From NCBI RefSeq assembly GCF_015670405.1, contig NZ_JADPBQ010000013.1:19495-83494 (forward strand): DNA of 64,000 nt, read 5' to 3'. Below, piece after piece: positions 27,580 through 36,707 of this stretch. The notes beneath the pieces are model-generated. The model was given only the letters and a program-made list of their open reading frames with translations. It was not told the DNA's origin and did not search any database. Every line of letters begins with the position of its first letter. Position 1 is the first letter of the stretch. A program made the position numbers and the translations under genes. The DNA comes from Clostridium sp. 1001271B_151109_B4 (GTDB lineage Bacteria > Bacillota > Clostridia > Clostridiales > Clostridiaceae).

Positions 27580-28377
27580 ATGGGAATTTCGATAGTTGTT
27601 ACATCAGGTAAAGGTGGTGTTGGAAAGACTACAACAACTGCTAACTTAGGAACAGCATTAGCTGCATTAGGGAAAAGGGTAGTAGTTGTAGATGGAGATA
27701 CGGGACTTAGAAATCTAGATGTACTAATGGGATTAGAAAATAGAATAGTGTATACAATTATTGATGTAATTGAAAACAGATGTAGATTAAAGCAAGCATT
27801 AATTAAAGATAAAAGGTATCCTAATCTTTATCTTTTACCAACAGCTCAGACTAAGGATAAAGATGATATTAGAGCTCAAGATATGTTTGATTTAGTTAAC
27901 AAATTAAAGGAAGAGTTCGATTATGTATTAATAGACTCTCCAGCTGGAATTGAACAAGGTTTTGAAAACTCAGTTGTAGGTGCAGATAAAGCTATTGTAG
28001 TTGTAAACCCAGAAATTACATCAGTAAGAGATGCTGATAGAGTAATTGGTAAATTAGATGCAAAAGGATTAGAAGATCATGCAGTAATAGTTAACAGATT
28101 AAATTATGAAATGACTAAAAGAGGAGATATGCTTGATGTTTCAGATATTATAGAAACTTTATCTATTAAGCTTTTAGGGGTAGTTCCAGATGATAGAAGT
28201 ATAACTGTTTCAACTAATAAAGGTGAGCCTATAGTTTTAGATGAAAAAGCTCAATCTGGTCAAGCGTTTAGAAATATTGCTAAAAGAATCACAGGAGAAG
28301 AAGTTCCATTACTTAAGTTAGGTTCTGAATCTACTGGAATATTTTCAGCAATAAAAAGAATGTTTAAGAAAAATTAG
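27580..28377 (+). CDS. minD: Septum site-determining ATPase MinD
   Basis: A membrane-cycling ParA-type ATPase with the deviant Walker A KGGVGKT at 11-17 (K11, K16), VVDGDTGLRNLD near 37-48 and LIDSPAGIE near 117. The C-terminal SAIKRMFKKN is the amphipathic membrane-targeting helix. It recruits MinC and is stimulated by MinE. Length 265 aa is standard. GTGGAGG precedes the ATG. Confidence 0.98.
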   Translation: MGISIVVTSGKGGVGKTTTTANLGTALAALGKRVVVVDGDTGLRNLDVLMGLENRIVYTIIDVIENRCRLKQALIKDKRYPNLYLLPTAQTKDKDDIRAQDMFDLVNKLKEEFDYVLIDSPAGIEQGFENSVVGADKAIVVVNPEITSVRDADRVIGKLDAKGLEDHAVIVNRLNYEMTKRGDMLDVSDIIETLSIKLLGVVPDDRSITVSTNKGEPIVLDEKAQSGQAFRNIAKRITGEEVPLLKLGSESTGIFSAIKRMFKKN

Positions 28378-28392
28378 GGGGGATTGGTCATT

Positions 28393-28662
28393 ATGGATTT
28401 TTTAAGGGTATTTTCTAATAAGACTACACCAAAAGAAGTTGCTAAAGATAGATTGAGATTAATACTAATTCATGATAGAGGCGATATAGCTCCGGAGACT
28501 TTAGATAAGATTAGATATGAAATATTAGATGTTATTTCTAAGTATATAGAAATAGATGCTGATGATGTTGAGATTTCATTAAATAGAAGTGAGGACGTTG
28601 AGGGTGAAGGAGGACCTGCATTAATTGCAAATATTCCAATAAAGAGTATAAGAGGAAGATAA
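28393..28662 (+). CDS. minE: Cell division topological specificity factor MinE
   Basis: An 89-aa protein with the N-terminal MinD-contact segment (about 12-30, KEVAKDRLRLILIHDR) and the C-terminal topological specificity domain. It gives MinCD oscillation, so this organism uses the MinE system rather than DivIVA/MinJ alone. ATG 28393 is used because the G-rich ribosome site (28377-28382) is a good distance away. The TTG at 28384 abuts it. Confidence 0.95.
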   Translation: MDFLRVFSNKTTPKEVAKDRLRLILIHDRGDIAPETLDKIRYEILDVISKYIEIDADDVEISLNRSEDVEGEGGPALIANIPIKSIRGR

Positions 28663-29028
28663 AAAATAGGTGTATTAAAATTATAATGTCAACACAAAGT
28701 GAATAAAGATCTAAGCTAGGTACAAGTAGCTAGTCATGAGTTGAGGTTGAAATACCTTGAGGTGTTTTTTTAAATTGTAACTTGCTACTTGAAATTTCTC
28801 GCTATCTTACTGGTGTGTTAGCATTATTTTTTTGATACATTTTTTTATTTAAAAAAATGAAGCATTCATAGATAATCTTAGGATACATATACTATTTTTG
28901 TGTTTAATATTTAAAGTAAATTAATTCTTAAAAGTTTATGAATTTTATATGGAACAGTATAATTCTTTATGGAGAAAAAAGAGGAAATAGGATATAATAA
29001 GTAGGTATAAATTCTAGGAGGTAAAGTT
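28663..29028. other. Non-coding gap between minE and rodA
   Basis: No open reading frame of note. A weak hairpin AGGT-TGAAAT-ACCT near 28745-28760, followed by TTTTTTT at about 28766, may end the min transcript. A small hairpin GCTA-TAGC lies near 28714-28730. A poly-T/poly-A tract near 28828-28860 can pair. TATAAT at 28993-28998 with GGAGG before rodA may be the rodA -10, but the -35 is poor. Confidence 0.4.
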
Positions 29029-30165
29029 ATGATACCTTTATCAAAGTTTAAAATGAGTTTGAAGGAACTGAAAAGGGTAGATAAGTGGATGCTAATATCG
29101 ATAATATTAATAACGATGTTTGGCATAGTTAATATATATTTAGCAAAGAAAACATCTACTGGAGGAATGTTATTTCCAGTGAAACAAAGTATTTTCTTTG
29201 TGGCATCATTAGTATTATTATACTTTGTTGTAGCAATAGACTATTCAATTATAAAAGCATTTACACCAATATTTTATTGGGGATCAATAGCGTTATTGGT
29301 ATTAGTATTATTAATAGGATCAACAATTAATGGAGCTCAAGGATGGATAAGATTAGGACCGTTATCATTCCAGCCAGCAGAGCTTGCAAAAATTGGGACA
29401 ATAATGATGATGGGTAAAAAATTAGATGATATGGAAGGTGAAATAAATAATTTTAAAAATTTCTGTATATTAGCTTTTTACGCAATAGTACCTGCAGCGC
29501 TTATTGTCATTCAGCCAGACATGGGGATGACAATGGTGTTATTCTTTATGGTTTTAGGAGTTTTCTTTATTGGAGGACTAGATAGTAGGATAATATTAGG
29601 TGGCTTAGGAGCACTAATAGTAGGTATAGTTTTAGTATGGAATTCAGGATTAATTCAAGATTACCAAAAGAGAAGAATTACATCATTTCAGAATCCAGAA
29701 GCAGATTCATCAGATTCTGGATATCACTTAAGACAATCGCTTATAGCAGTTGGATCTGGTGGTTTTTTTGGGACATTGAATTCTTTGGCTAATGATGGAA
29801 CCGGAGGCTATTCCTCACAATATGTTCCAGAAATTCAAACAGACTTTATATTTACTCAGCTTTGTGAACAATGGGGAACTTTTGGTGCAATTTGCTTATT
29901 AACTCTATATGGAATATTGATTTCGAGAATGATTAATATAGCACGGGATTCTAAAGATATTTTTGGAAGAATTATAGCAACAGGGATGGTAGCGTACTTC
30001 TTATTTGCAATATGGCAAAATATAGGAATGACAATAGGGTTAATGCCTATAACAGGAATAACTCTTCCATTAGTTAGCTATGGAGGAAGCTCATTATTAA
30101 CTACAATATTATCATTAGGGTTAGTTATAAATGTAGGAGTGAGAAAGACAAAACTTAATTTTTAA
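29029..30165 (+). CDS. rodA: Peptidoglycan polymerase RodA (SEDS family)
   Basis: A polytopic SEDS glycosyltransferase of the elongasome, partner of the PBP2 gene upstream. It has about ten transmembrane helices. Conserved SEDS blocks include NGAQGWIRLGPLSFQPAEL (near 100), QPDMGM (near 162), and the C-terminal MPITGITLPLVSYGGSSLL signature (near 345-365). Length 378 aa is typical of RodA rather than FtsW/SpoVE. TAGGAGGT lies before the ATG. Confidence 0.95.
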   Translation: MIPLSKFKMSLKELKRVDKWMLISIILITMFGIVNIYLAKKTSTGGMLFPVKQSIFFVASLVLLYFVVAIDYSIIKAFTPIFYWGSIALLVLVLLIGSTINGAQGWIRLGPLSFQPAELAKIGTIMMMGKKLDDMEGEINNFKNFCILAFYAIVPAALIVIQPDMGMTMVLFFMVLGVFFIGGLDSRIILGGLGALIVGIVLVWNSGLIQDYQKRRITSFQNPEADSSDSGYHLRQSLIAVGSGGFFGTLNSLANDGTGGYSSQYVPEIQTDFIFTQLCEQWGTFGAICLLTLYGILISRMINIARDSKDIFGRIIATGMVAYFLFAIWQNIGMTIGLMPITGITLPLVSYGGSSLLTTILSLGLVINVGVRKTKLNF

Positions 30166-30173
30166 ATATCGGG

Positions 30174-30215
30174 ATATGCAATATGTTGTAATACAATATA
30201 TTGCATATTTTTTTT
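30174..30215 (+). terminator. Terminator after rodA
   Basis: ATATGCAATAT pairs perfectly with ATATTGCATAT, with a further partial GTTGTAATACAAT inner fold, and is followed by eight T residues. Confidence 0.9.
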
Positions 30216-30261
30216 AGTTGCAAAATATAATTTAATAATCAATTTTTTTAGGGAGGTAGAA

Positions 30262-30654
30262 ATGGGAAATTATAATTCACAATATAAAAATTACTATCAA
30301 GGGTTGCAAAATAAAAATGTAAAGAAAAAGAATTCAGCAGTATATACTAGAAATTCCTTTGAAGAGATATATGGATATAACAATAATAAAAGAAAAAAGA
30401 AAGAGTTCTTTTCAAGTATGTCTAATGTTTTTATTTATCAGTTAGTTGTAGTCATTTTTATGTTGATGGCAAGTTTTTATTTGAAATATGCACCAGGTCA
30501 AACCGGAGCATATGAAAATGTCAAAGCAGTAATTAATGATACAACTTATAGTCAGGTTGAGCAAGAAGTAGAAAGTTTTGATTTATCGAAGATAGTTAAT
30601 AAAATAAGTAATTACATAAAAACAAGTTTAGGTGGGGATAAGGTTGATTTTTAA
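30262..30654 (+). CDS. spoIVFA: SpoIVFA-like membrane protein lacking LytM domain
   Basis: A 130-aa protein with a long basic Asn/Lys/Tyr-rich cytoplasmic tail (1-55), one transmembrane helix (about 57-78) and a short 50-residue outer segment. Its position directly before the spoIVFB-type protease gene is that of spoIVFA, the inhibitor and anchor of SpoIVFB in Bacillus. The LytM/M23 domain expected of SpoIVFA is absent, and a terminator-like fold separates the two genes. The assignment rests on context and topology and is tentative. GGGAGGT precedes the ATG. Confidence 0.55.
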   Translation: MGNYNSQYKNYYQGLQNKNVKKKNSAVYTRNSFEEIYGYNNNKRKKKEFFSSMSNVFIYQLVVVIFMLMASFYLKYAPGQTGAYENVKAVINDTTYSQVEQEVESFDLSKIVNKISNYIKTSLGGDKVDF

Positions 30655-30657
30655 TGT

Positions 30658-30742
30658 CTATCTGATGGCTAGCCGTTGTAACATTCCAATCTTTTTAGCT
30701 GGAAGATAACAATGGATGCGCCTCTAGACTAGGTACTTTTTT
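30658..30742 (+). terminator. Extended branched terminator between spoIVFA-like gene and spoIVFB
   Basis: Stacked pairs CTA-TCT with AGA-C-TAG, GGC with GCC, CCGTTGT with ACAATGG, and TTCCA with TGGAA form one long interrupted stem of about 75 bases. TTTTTT follows at 30737-30742. A TATAAT at 30745-30750 directly after it may serve spoIVFB as a separate promoter. Confidence 0.6.
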
Positions 30743-30865
30743 GGTATAATGAATTCTAACATTAAGATAGGGTTAAAACTTCATTTTAAGATAAGAATTA
30801 AGTTTATACAATGGTATTAAGGAGGTTGATGGTTTACTAATGGTTTGACTGAGAAGGAGAGGTAA

Positions 30866-31729
30866 ATGGATAGATGGAAAAAAGGTGTTTTAGCAGAATT
30901 TATAGTATTTTTTATACTTTTAAGCTTTAACAATTCAATTATTTTAGCATTTATAAGTATACTTGCTCATGAAGGGATGCATATATTAGTTGCAAAAAGA
31001 AAAGGTTGTAAGTTTAATGATATTCAGGTTCATATATATGGAACAAGTGCTCAGTTTGCTAATATAGATGAATTAAACAAAAAGGAAAAACTGCAAATTT
31101 ATTTATCAGGTCCTTTTGCTAATTTTATAATTATATGCATATTTTTGTGTGTTGGTTTTGTAAGTAATAATACATTGATAGATAAAATGATTAATATTAA
31201 TCTAAGTTTATTATTTTTCAATTTACTTCCTGCTTATCCGTTAGATGGATCAAGGGTATTAGAAATATTATTATCTCAAAAGATAGTGTATAGACGAGCT
31301 AATGATATAATTTCCAAAATAAGTTATGCAATAGGAGCTATATTATTAGCTATTTTTATAATTGTATTTGCATATAAAGGTGTAATAAATGTAAGTATAC
31401 TTATCGCTGCAATTGCTATATGTTTAATTACAAGAAGTGAAGAAAAATCAGCTATGTATATATTGATGGGGAATATATTTGTAAAAAGAAATAAATTATT
31501 AAGAAATAAGTATATTGAAAATAAAAGTATATCAGTTTACTATAAGCAAGGTCTTGCTAACATTATGTCGATAGTAGATAAAAATAGATTTAATATATTT
31601 TATGTATTAGATGATGATTTGAAAGTAGTATTTATTATGAATGAAGATGAATTAATAGAAGCTTTAAAATTGTATGGAAATATTACTTTAGAGGAATACT
31701 TTGGTTTAAGAAATAAGAGTGGGTATTAG
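30866..31729 (+). CDS. spoIVFB: SpoIVFB-type intramembrane metalloprotease (site-2 protease)
   Basis: An M50 zinc protease that in Bacillus cleaves pro-sigma-K in the mother cell. HEGMH (H35, E36, H39) in the second helix and the third ligand D127 in NLLPAYPLDGSR are present. Five or six hydrophobic helices fill residues 10-190. The C-terminal ~95 residues are soluble and CBS-like, as in SpoIVFB. The 287-aa length is right. AGGAGAGG is close to the ATG. It should act in the outer forespore membrane. Confidence 0.9.
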   Translation: MDRWKKGVLAEFIVFFILLSFNNSIILAFISILAHEGMHILVAKRKGCKFNDIQVHIYGTSAQFANIDELNKKEKLQIYLSGPFANFIIICIFLCVGFVSNNTLIDKMININLSLLFFNLLPAYPLDGSRVLEILLSQKIVYRRANDIISKISYAIGAILLAIFIIVFAYKGVINVSILIAAIAICLITRSEEKSAMYILMGNIFVKRNKLLRNKYIENKSISVYYKQGLANIMSIVDKNRFNIFYVLDDDLKVVFIMNEDELIEALKLYGNITLEEYFGLRNKSGY

Positions 31730-31770
31730 TTTACTTTTTAATAATGATTATGCTAGAATAACATTTAGAT

Positions 31771-31861
31771 AGTTAGAAGTTAAGAGTTAGTAGTTAGTAG
31801 TGGTGAAAAATTCGGCTTAAGCTGAATTTTTTAGTTAACTACTAACTTAAAACTATTAACT
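31771..31861. repeat. MITE-like palindromic element with internal terminator
   Basis: A 28-base 5' arm (31771-31798) pairs imperfectly with a 3' arm (31834-31861) built from the same AGTTA/AGTTAGTAGTTA words. Inside is a strong hairpin, AAAAATTCGGC-TTAA-GCTGAATTTTT (31806-31832). It is a single large inverted repeat with no coding potential, just before the radical SAM gene. The inner hairpin can end the spoIVFB transcript in both directions. Confidence 0.65.
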
Positions 31862-31880
31862 AAATTAGAGGAGGGTACTT

Positions 31881-33740
31881 ATGAATAAGATAGCTGATGA
31901 TATTTTATGTAAAGTAGAAAAGCCATCAAGATATATTGGTGGTGAATTAAATCAAGTTATAAAAAATCCTGAAAATGTTAATGTAAGATTTGCTTTTTGT
32001 TTCCCAGATGTATACGAAGTTGGGATGTCACATTTAGGAACAAGAATTTTATATCATACTATAAATGAAAGAAAAGATACATATTGTGAAAGAGTTTTTG
32101 CACCATGGCCAGATATGGAAGCATTAATGAGAGAAAATGACATAAAGTTATTTACTTTAGAAACTAAAACATCATTAGATAAATTTGATATGTTAGGATT
32201 TACGCTTCAATATGAAATGAGTTATACAAACATATTAAATATGCTTGATATGTCAGGAATAACTATTAGGGCAAGCGAAAGAGGAGAAGAAGAGCCAATA
32301 ATTATGGCTGGAGGTCCTTGTGCTTACAATCCAGAGCCTTTATATGATGTTGTAGATTTCTTCGAAATTGGTGAAGGAGAAGAAATGATGAATGATGTCT
32401 TAGAGGTATACTCAAGACATAAAGCTAATGGGAAAGTAAATAAGAAAGAGTTCTTAAGAGAAATATCAAAGATAGGTGGTATTTATGTACCTTCATTATA
32501 TGATGTTACTTACAATGAAGATGGAACTATAAAAGAGTTTACGCCTAAGTATGAAGATGTTCCTGCTAAGGTTAAAAAGAGAATGGTTAATAATTTTGAT
32601 GCTGTATCATTCCCAGAAGAAATGATAGTACCATACACTGATATAGTTCATGACAGAGTTGTTTTAGAAACAGCTAGAGGATGTACTAATGGATGTAGAT
32701 TCTGTCAAGCAGGTATGATTTACAGACCAGTTAGAGAAAAGACTACAAATACATTATTAGATCAAGCTAGAAAGGCTCTTAAGGCTACTGGATATGATGA
32801 AGTATCATTATCTTCATTAAGTATTTGTGATTACTCTAATATTCAAAATTTAATATCTAGTTTAGTTATGGAGCATGAATCTAATAAGGTTGGTATAGCG
32901 TTACCTTCTATTAGAGTAGATGCTTTCTCAGTTGATTTAATTAAAGAAATTCAAAAAGTTAGAAAAACAGGATTAACTTTTGCTCCAGAAGCAGGTTCAC
33001 AAAGAATGAGAGACATAATAAATAAGGGGTTAACTGAAGAAAGAATTTTAGAAGCTGCTAAAAGTGCTTTCGAATCAGGTTGGAGTACTATTAAATTATA
33101 CTTCATTTTAGGACTTCCTTATGAAACTACAGAAGATGCTGCTGGAATTGGCGATTTAGCAGAAAAAATGGCTGATGTTTATTTTGGAATTCCAAAGGAC
33201 GTTAGAAATAAAGGATTAAAAATTACTGTAAGTACATCTATATTAGTTCCAAAGCCATTTACTCCATTCCAATGGGCTCCAATGGCTAGACCTGAAATAG
33301 TTGATGAAAGAATTAAAGCTGTTAGAGGAGCTATTAAATCAAGAAGTATAGTTTATAACTATCATGAGCAAGAAACTTCATTTATGGAAGCTGTATTTGC
33401 AAGAGGAGATAGAAGAACTTGTGATGTTTTAATTAAGGCATTTGAAAAAGGTGCTAAATTTGATGGATGGTCAGAATACTTCAATATGCAAATATGGAAA
33501 GAAGCAATGGAAGAATGTAACTTAGATGCTGATTTCTATGCATATAGAGATAGAGGATATGATGAAGTTCTTCCTTGGGATTTCATAGATATTGGTGTTA
33601 ATAGAAAATACCTTGAAAGAGAAAATGAAAAGGCTAAGAGAGCTGAACTTACAAGAAACTGTTTAGAAGGCTGTACTGGATGTGGAATAGATGTAAACTT
33701 TAAAGAAGGGAAGTGTTTTGAAGGTGCGATACGTAATTAA
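31881..33740 (+). CDS. B12-binding-type radical SAM protein (TIGR03960 family)
   Basis: A 619-aa radical SAM enzyme. The Fe-S motif CTNGCRFC (C268, C272, C275) follows an N-terminal B12-binding-like Rossmann region (about 30-200, with FCFPDVYEVGMSHLG). The C-terminus has a cysteine-rich tail (CLEGCTGCGID). It is always next to a DUF2344 partner, as here, where it overlaps the next gene by 23 bp, and close to rng and rplU. The substrate is unknown, although linkage to ribosomal genes suggests RNA or ribosome modification (inference). GAGGAGGG lies upstream. Confidence 0.92.
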   Translation: MNKIADDILCKVEKPSRYIGGELNQVIKNPENVNVRFAFCFPDVYEVGMSHLGTRILYHTINERKDTYCERVFAPWPDMEALMRENDIKLFTLETKTSLDKFDMLGFTLQYEMSYTNILNMLDMSGITIRASERGEEEPIIMAGGPCAYNPEPLYDVVDFFEIGEGEEMMNDVLEVYSRHKANGKVNKKEFLREISKIGGIYVPSLYDVTYNEDGTIKEFTPKYEDVPAKVKKRMVNNFDAVSFPEEMIVPYTDIVHDRVVLETARGCTNGCRFCQAGMIYRPVREKTTNTLLDQARKALKATGYDEVSLSSLSICDYSNIQNLISSLVMEHESNKVGIALPSIRVDAFSVDLIKEIQKVRKTGLTFAPEAGSQRMRDIINKGLTEERILEAAKSAFESGWSTIKLYFILGLPYETTEDAAGIGDLAEKMADVYFGIPKDVRNKGLKITVSTSILVPKPFTPFQWAPMARPEIVDERIKAVRGAIKSRSIVYNYHEQETSFMEAVFARGDRRTCDVLIKAFEKGAKFDGWSEYFNMQIWKEAMEECNLDADFYAYRDRGYDEVLPWDFIDIGVNRKYLERENEKAKRAELTRNCLEGCTGCGIDVNFKEGKCFEGAIRN

Positions 33741-34425
33741 ATTTACTAAGGGGGCTGATATTAAATTTATTGGTCACTTAGATTTAATGAGAACTATTCA
33801 AAGAATAATAAAAAGATCAGGATTACCTGTTGAGTATTCAAAAGGATTTAATCCGCATATGGCATTATCTATAGCACAGCCGCTTTCGGTTGGAGTTTAT
33901 TCAGATGGTGAATATTTAGATTTAGTTTTAACAGAAGCTCTTGGTGTAGGAGAAGTTATAGAAAAATTAAATGAAAGTGCCCCTCCTACAATTAAATTTT
34001 TACATGCAACTCCAGTTGAAATAATAGAAAATGTTAAGAGATTACCTCAAGCGATGGCACTTTTAGATGGAGCTAGATATACAATTAAGGTAAAACTTAA
34101 TGGAACTTCTAAAGTAGAAGAAGAAATGTGTAAAACTCTTAATGAATCTAAATGGGAAATTGTAAAGAAAACTAAAAAAGGTGAAAAGCTTACTGATATA
34201 AAACCACTAGTTAAAGAGTTTAAATATTGGGTAAAGGATGATGAATTAATTTTAAATGCTTTAATAGCAACAGGAAGTAGAGAAAATCTTTCGGCAGATC
34301 TTTTAGTTACTTACTTAAAAGGAAAAGTATCAGAAATTAATGCTGAATCTTTCGTTAATATCAAAAGAGAAGAAATGTATATTTTAAAAAATAATAAATA
34401 TGTTCCTTTATATAAAGGAATTTAA
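33718..34425 (+). CDS. DUF2344/TIGR03936 radical SAM-associated protein
   Basis: A 235-aa partner of the upstream radical SAM gene. The N-terminal block FTKGADIKFIGHLDLMRTIQ and SKGFNPHMALSIAQPLSVG are family hallmarks. The gene starts at TTG 33718 inside the preceding gene, with GAAGGGAAG about eight bases upstream; GTG 33724 is an alternative. Its function is not known. Confidence 0.9.
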   Translation: MKVRYVIKFTKGADIKFIGHLDLMRTIQRIIKRSGLPVEYSKGFNPHMALSIAQPLSVGVYSDGEYLDLVLTEALGVGEVIEKLNESAPPTIKFLHATPVEIIENVKRLPQAMALLDGARYTIKVKLNGTSKVEEEMCKTLNESKWEIVKKTKKGEKLTDIKPLVKEFKYWVKDDELILNALIATGSRENLSADLLVTYLKGKVSEINAESFVNIKREEMYILKNNKYVPLYKGI

Positions 34426-34437
34426 GGTAGTTTTAAT

Positions 34438-35883
34438 ATGAGAGAAATTTTTGTTGAGAAGAGAGAAGAATTAATTAGAATAGCAGTAAAGGAAAATGGT
34501 GAGTTAGTTGAATGCCTTGTTGAAGAGGAAACTAATGAGCCACAAATTGGAGAGATTTATAAGGGAAGAGTCAAAAATATAATTCCAGGTATTAATTCAA
34601 TATTCTTAGATATTGGATTAGATAAAGAAGCTTATATGTATTATAGTGAAGAGCTTAAAAGAGTTGGAGTTAAAAAAGGACAAGAAATCCTAGTGGAAGT
34701 TTTAAAGGAACCTTTAGGTAATAAAGGTGCTAAGGTTAGCAATAAAGTTAATATACTTGGTAGATATATGGTTTTAACTATGGGAGTAGAAGGGATTACT
34801 ATATCTAAAAGAATTTCTGACTTAGAAGAAAGGCAGAGACTAATAAATCTTACTAAACCTATTAAAGGTGTTGAAATAGTATTTAGAACAGAAGCAAAAG
34901 CTGCAACTAATGAAGAATTGCTAAGTGAATTAAATTCATTACTAGAAAAAAAAGAAGAAATGGAAAAGAAGCTTAGATACTCAACAACTATTGGAAAAAT
35001 AAAATCGAATAGCATGATAATTAGATTTTTTGAAGAATTAGATCAAAGAAAAACTAGTATAACAGCTGATGATCAGGAATTTCTTAAAAATATTAAGGAA
35101 TTAATTAAAAGTAATAAAGAGATTGAATTTAAATTTTATGAAGATAAGAGAACTTTATTTGATTATAGTGGAATAGAAAAGGAAATACTTAAATTAAGGC
35201 ATAAAAAAGTAAATTTGCAATGTGGTGGATATATTGTTATTGATAAAGCTGAAGCAATGTATGTTATAGATGTAAATAGCGGAAAAAATACCAAGGGAAG
35301 AGATTTTAATAAGACTATAATGCAAACTAATTTAGAGGCAGCTAAAGAGGTTGGAAGACAAATTAGATTGAGAAATTTAAGTGGTATTATAGTAGTTGAT
35401 TTCATTGATATGAGGGATGAAAATCAAAAAGTACCCGTTATAAAGGCATTAAAAAAATCATTAGAAGCTGATAAAGGCAATGTTAAAGTATTTCCATTTA
35501 CTGAGCTTGATTTAATTCAAATTAGTAGGAAAAGAAAAGGAAAATCTATTTATGAATATTTAGAAGAGCCTTGTAAAAAATGTAAGAGAAATGGCTTTAT
35601 TTTGAAATTATCATATATAGAAAATCTTATTAGAAATGAAATAATAAAATGCTCTAAAGAAAACTCTATAAAGGATTTTTACGTAGAGATAGATAAAAAT
35701 TATGAAAATGACATAAATGATGATATAGTTAAATTTTTGAAAAATATTGATGGATTAGATAAAGAAATTTATTTAAATTTTGTGTATGATATAGAGGGGT
35801 ATAGGGTTGAACCTCTTATATTTGCATCGCAAAAGGAAAATTACCAAAATTACAAAATTAAAACAATTGAAAAAGCACAATAA
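34438..35883 (+). CDS. rng: Ribonuclease E/G family protein
   Basis: A 481-aa endoribonuclease for RNA processing or decay. An S1 domain lies at about residues 35-105 (IYKGRVKNIIPGINSIFLDIGLDKEAYMYY region). The catalytic DNase I-like segment carries YVIDVNSGKN near 280 and IVVDFIDMRD near 320, with the metal-binding aspartates. A zinc-link CKKCKRNG lies near 380. Length matches RNase G rather than RNase E. It begins 12 bp after the DUF2344 gene and precedes the L21 leader. Confidence 0.93.
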   Translation: MREIFVEKREELIRIAVKENGELVECLVEEETNEPQIGEIYKGRVKNIIPGINSIFLDIGLDKEAYMYYSEELKRVGVKKGQEILVEVLKEPLGNKGAKVSNKVNILGRYMVLTMGVEGITISKRISDLEERQRLINLTKPIKGVEIVFRTEAKAATNEELLSELNSLLEKKEEMEKKLRYSTTIGKIKSNSMIIRFFEELDQRKTSITADDQEFLKNIKELIKSNKEIEFKFYEDKRTLFDYSGIEKEILKLRHKKVNLQCGGYIVIDKAEAMYVIDVNSGKNTKGRDFNKTIMQTNLEAAKEVGRQIRLRNLSGIIVVDFIDMRDENQKVPVIKALKKSLEADKGNVKVFPFTELDLIQISRKRKGKSIYEYLEEPCKKCKRNGFILKLSYIENLIRNEIIKCSKENSIKDFYVEIDKNYENDINDDIVKFLKNIDGLDKEIYLNFVYDIEGYRVEPLIFASQKENYQNYKIKTIEKAQ

Positions 35884-35888
35884 ATTTC

Positions 35889-35918
35889 TTTACAAAATGT
35901 AACTTTATATGATAAAAT
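35889..35918 (+). promoter_or_regulatory. Promoter of rplU-prp-rpmA operon
   Basis: TTTACA (35889-35894) and TAAAAT (35913-35918) are separated by 18 bp, just after the rng stop codon. The start of transcription would be near 35925, at the first base of the L21 leader. Confidence 0.75.
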
Positions 35919-35924
35919 GTCATA

Positions 35925-36011
35925 TGTAAACCGCACATACCGGGTTTTAATAAAAACAAAGTTAAATCTTTGTACCTGAATTGGCGAGACCGTTTAAGAG
36001 GAGGTGTTTTA
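35925..36011 (+). ncRNA. Ribosomal protein L21 leader RNA
   Basis: The 87-base leader contains the AACCGCACATACCGGGTTTTA block, recalled as characteristic of the Firmicute L21 leader, then an AAAG...CTTTGTACCTG fold, and ends in the AAGAGGAGGTG ribosome site. L21 leaders provide autogenous control of rplU operons. The assignment rests on remembered consensus and on position. Confidence 0.8.
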
Positions 36012-36323
36012 ATGTACGCAGTAGTAGTAACTGGAGGAAAACAATACAGAGTTCAAGAGGGAGACGTAGTATACGTTGAAAAATTAAACGCTGAGGTTGA
36101 CTCTACAGTAGAATTAACAGAAGTTTTAGCTGTTTCTAACGGAGAAACTTTAACAGTTGGTGCACCAGTAGTTGCTGGAGCTAAGGTTGTTGCTAAGGTA
36201 GCAGCTCAAGGTAAGGCTAAGAAGATCACTGTTTTCAAGTATAAGCCTAAGAAGGACTATAGAAAGAAGACTGGTCATAGACAATCTTACACTAAGTTAG
36301 TAATCGAAAAAATCGAAGCTTAG
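36012..36323 (+). CDS. rplU: 50S ribosomal protein L21
   Basis: A 103-aa L21. The start [14 protein letters not shown] and the end [16 protein letters not shown] are canonical. ATG 36012 follows GAGGAGGTG. The longer frame from 35970 would run through the leader RNA and is not used. It heads the rplU-prp-rpmA operon. Confidence 0.98.
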   Translation: MYAVVVTGGKQYRVQEGDVVYVEKLNAEVDSTVELTEVLAVSNGETLTVGAPVVAGAKVVAKVAAQGKAKKITVFKYKPKKDYRKKTGHRQSYTKLVIEKIEA

Positions 36324-36332
36324 TTATAAGTT

Positions 36333-36707
36333 ATGATTAAGATTATTATATTTAAACAAAAACATATATCTATTGGATTTAAGATTGAAGGTCATGCTTT
36401 ATCTAGAGAAGAAATAGAAAGTACTACAGGTGATGCATATGACATGATTTGTAATAGTGTTTCAGTTTTGTCTCAAAGTACTGTAATAGGTATGGAGGAA
36501 GTTTTAAAACTACCAGTAAAGTATGAAATAAATGATGGATTTTTATCACTGAATTTACGTAATCTTAATGAAAAAGATATTGAAGTAGGGCAAGTATTAC
36601 TTTTAACCTTTGAAAAAAGTTTAGAAAGTTTAATTATGTCCCTTGACGCTAGTTTTGGTAAAAATAGACGGAATAAATATATAAAAATGAAATTCGAGGA
36701 GGTGTAA
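36333..36707 (+). CDS. prp: Ribosomal-processing cysteine protease Prp
   Basis: A 124-aa protease that removes the N-terminal extension of L27. The catalytic pair is H21 (IEGHAL) and C40 ([12 protein letters not shown]). The His-Cys spacing is a few residues longer than I recall for S. aureus Prp. It lies between rplU and rpmA, and its TAA overlaps the rpmA ATG. The substrate motif is present in the adjacent L27. Confidence 0.92.
   Translation: MIKIIIFKQKHISIGFKIEGHALSREEIESTTGDAYDMICNSVSVLSQSTVIGMEEVLKLPVKYEINDGFLSLNLRNLNEKDIEVGQVLLLTFEKSLESLIMSLDASFGKNRRNKYIKMKFEEV

Noticed and set aside
28663-29028. Hidden small gene between minE and rodA
   Set aside because: All frames are broken by stops within short distances and no ribosome site precedes a plausible start.
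31771-31861. Plain terminator only
   Set aside because: The inner hairpin is a good terminator, but the additional 28-base outer arms are not needed for that, so the region is listed as a palindromic repeat.
35970-36011. Longer N-terminus for L21
   Set aside because: This stretch is the end of the L21 leader RNA and contains the ribosome binding site.
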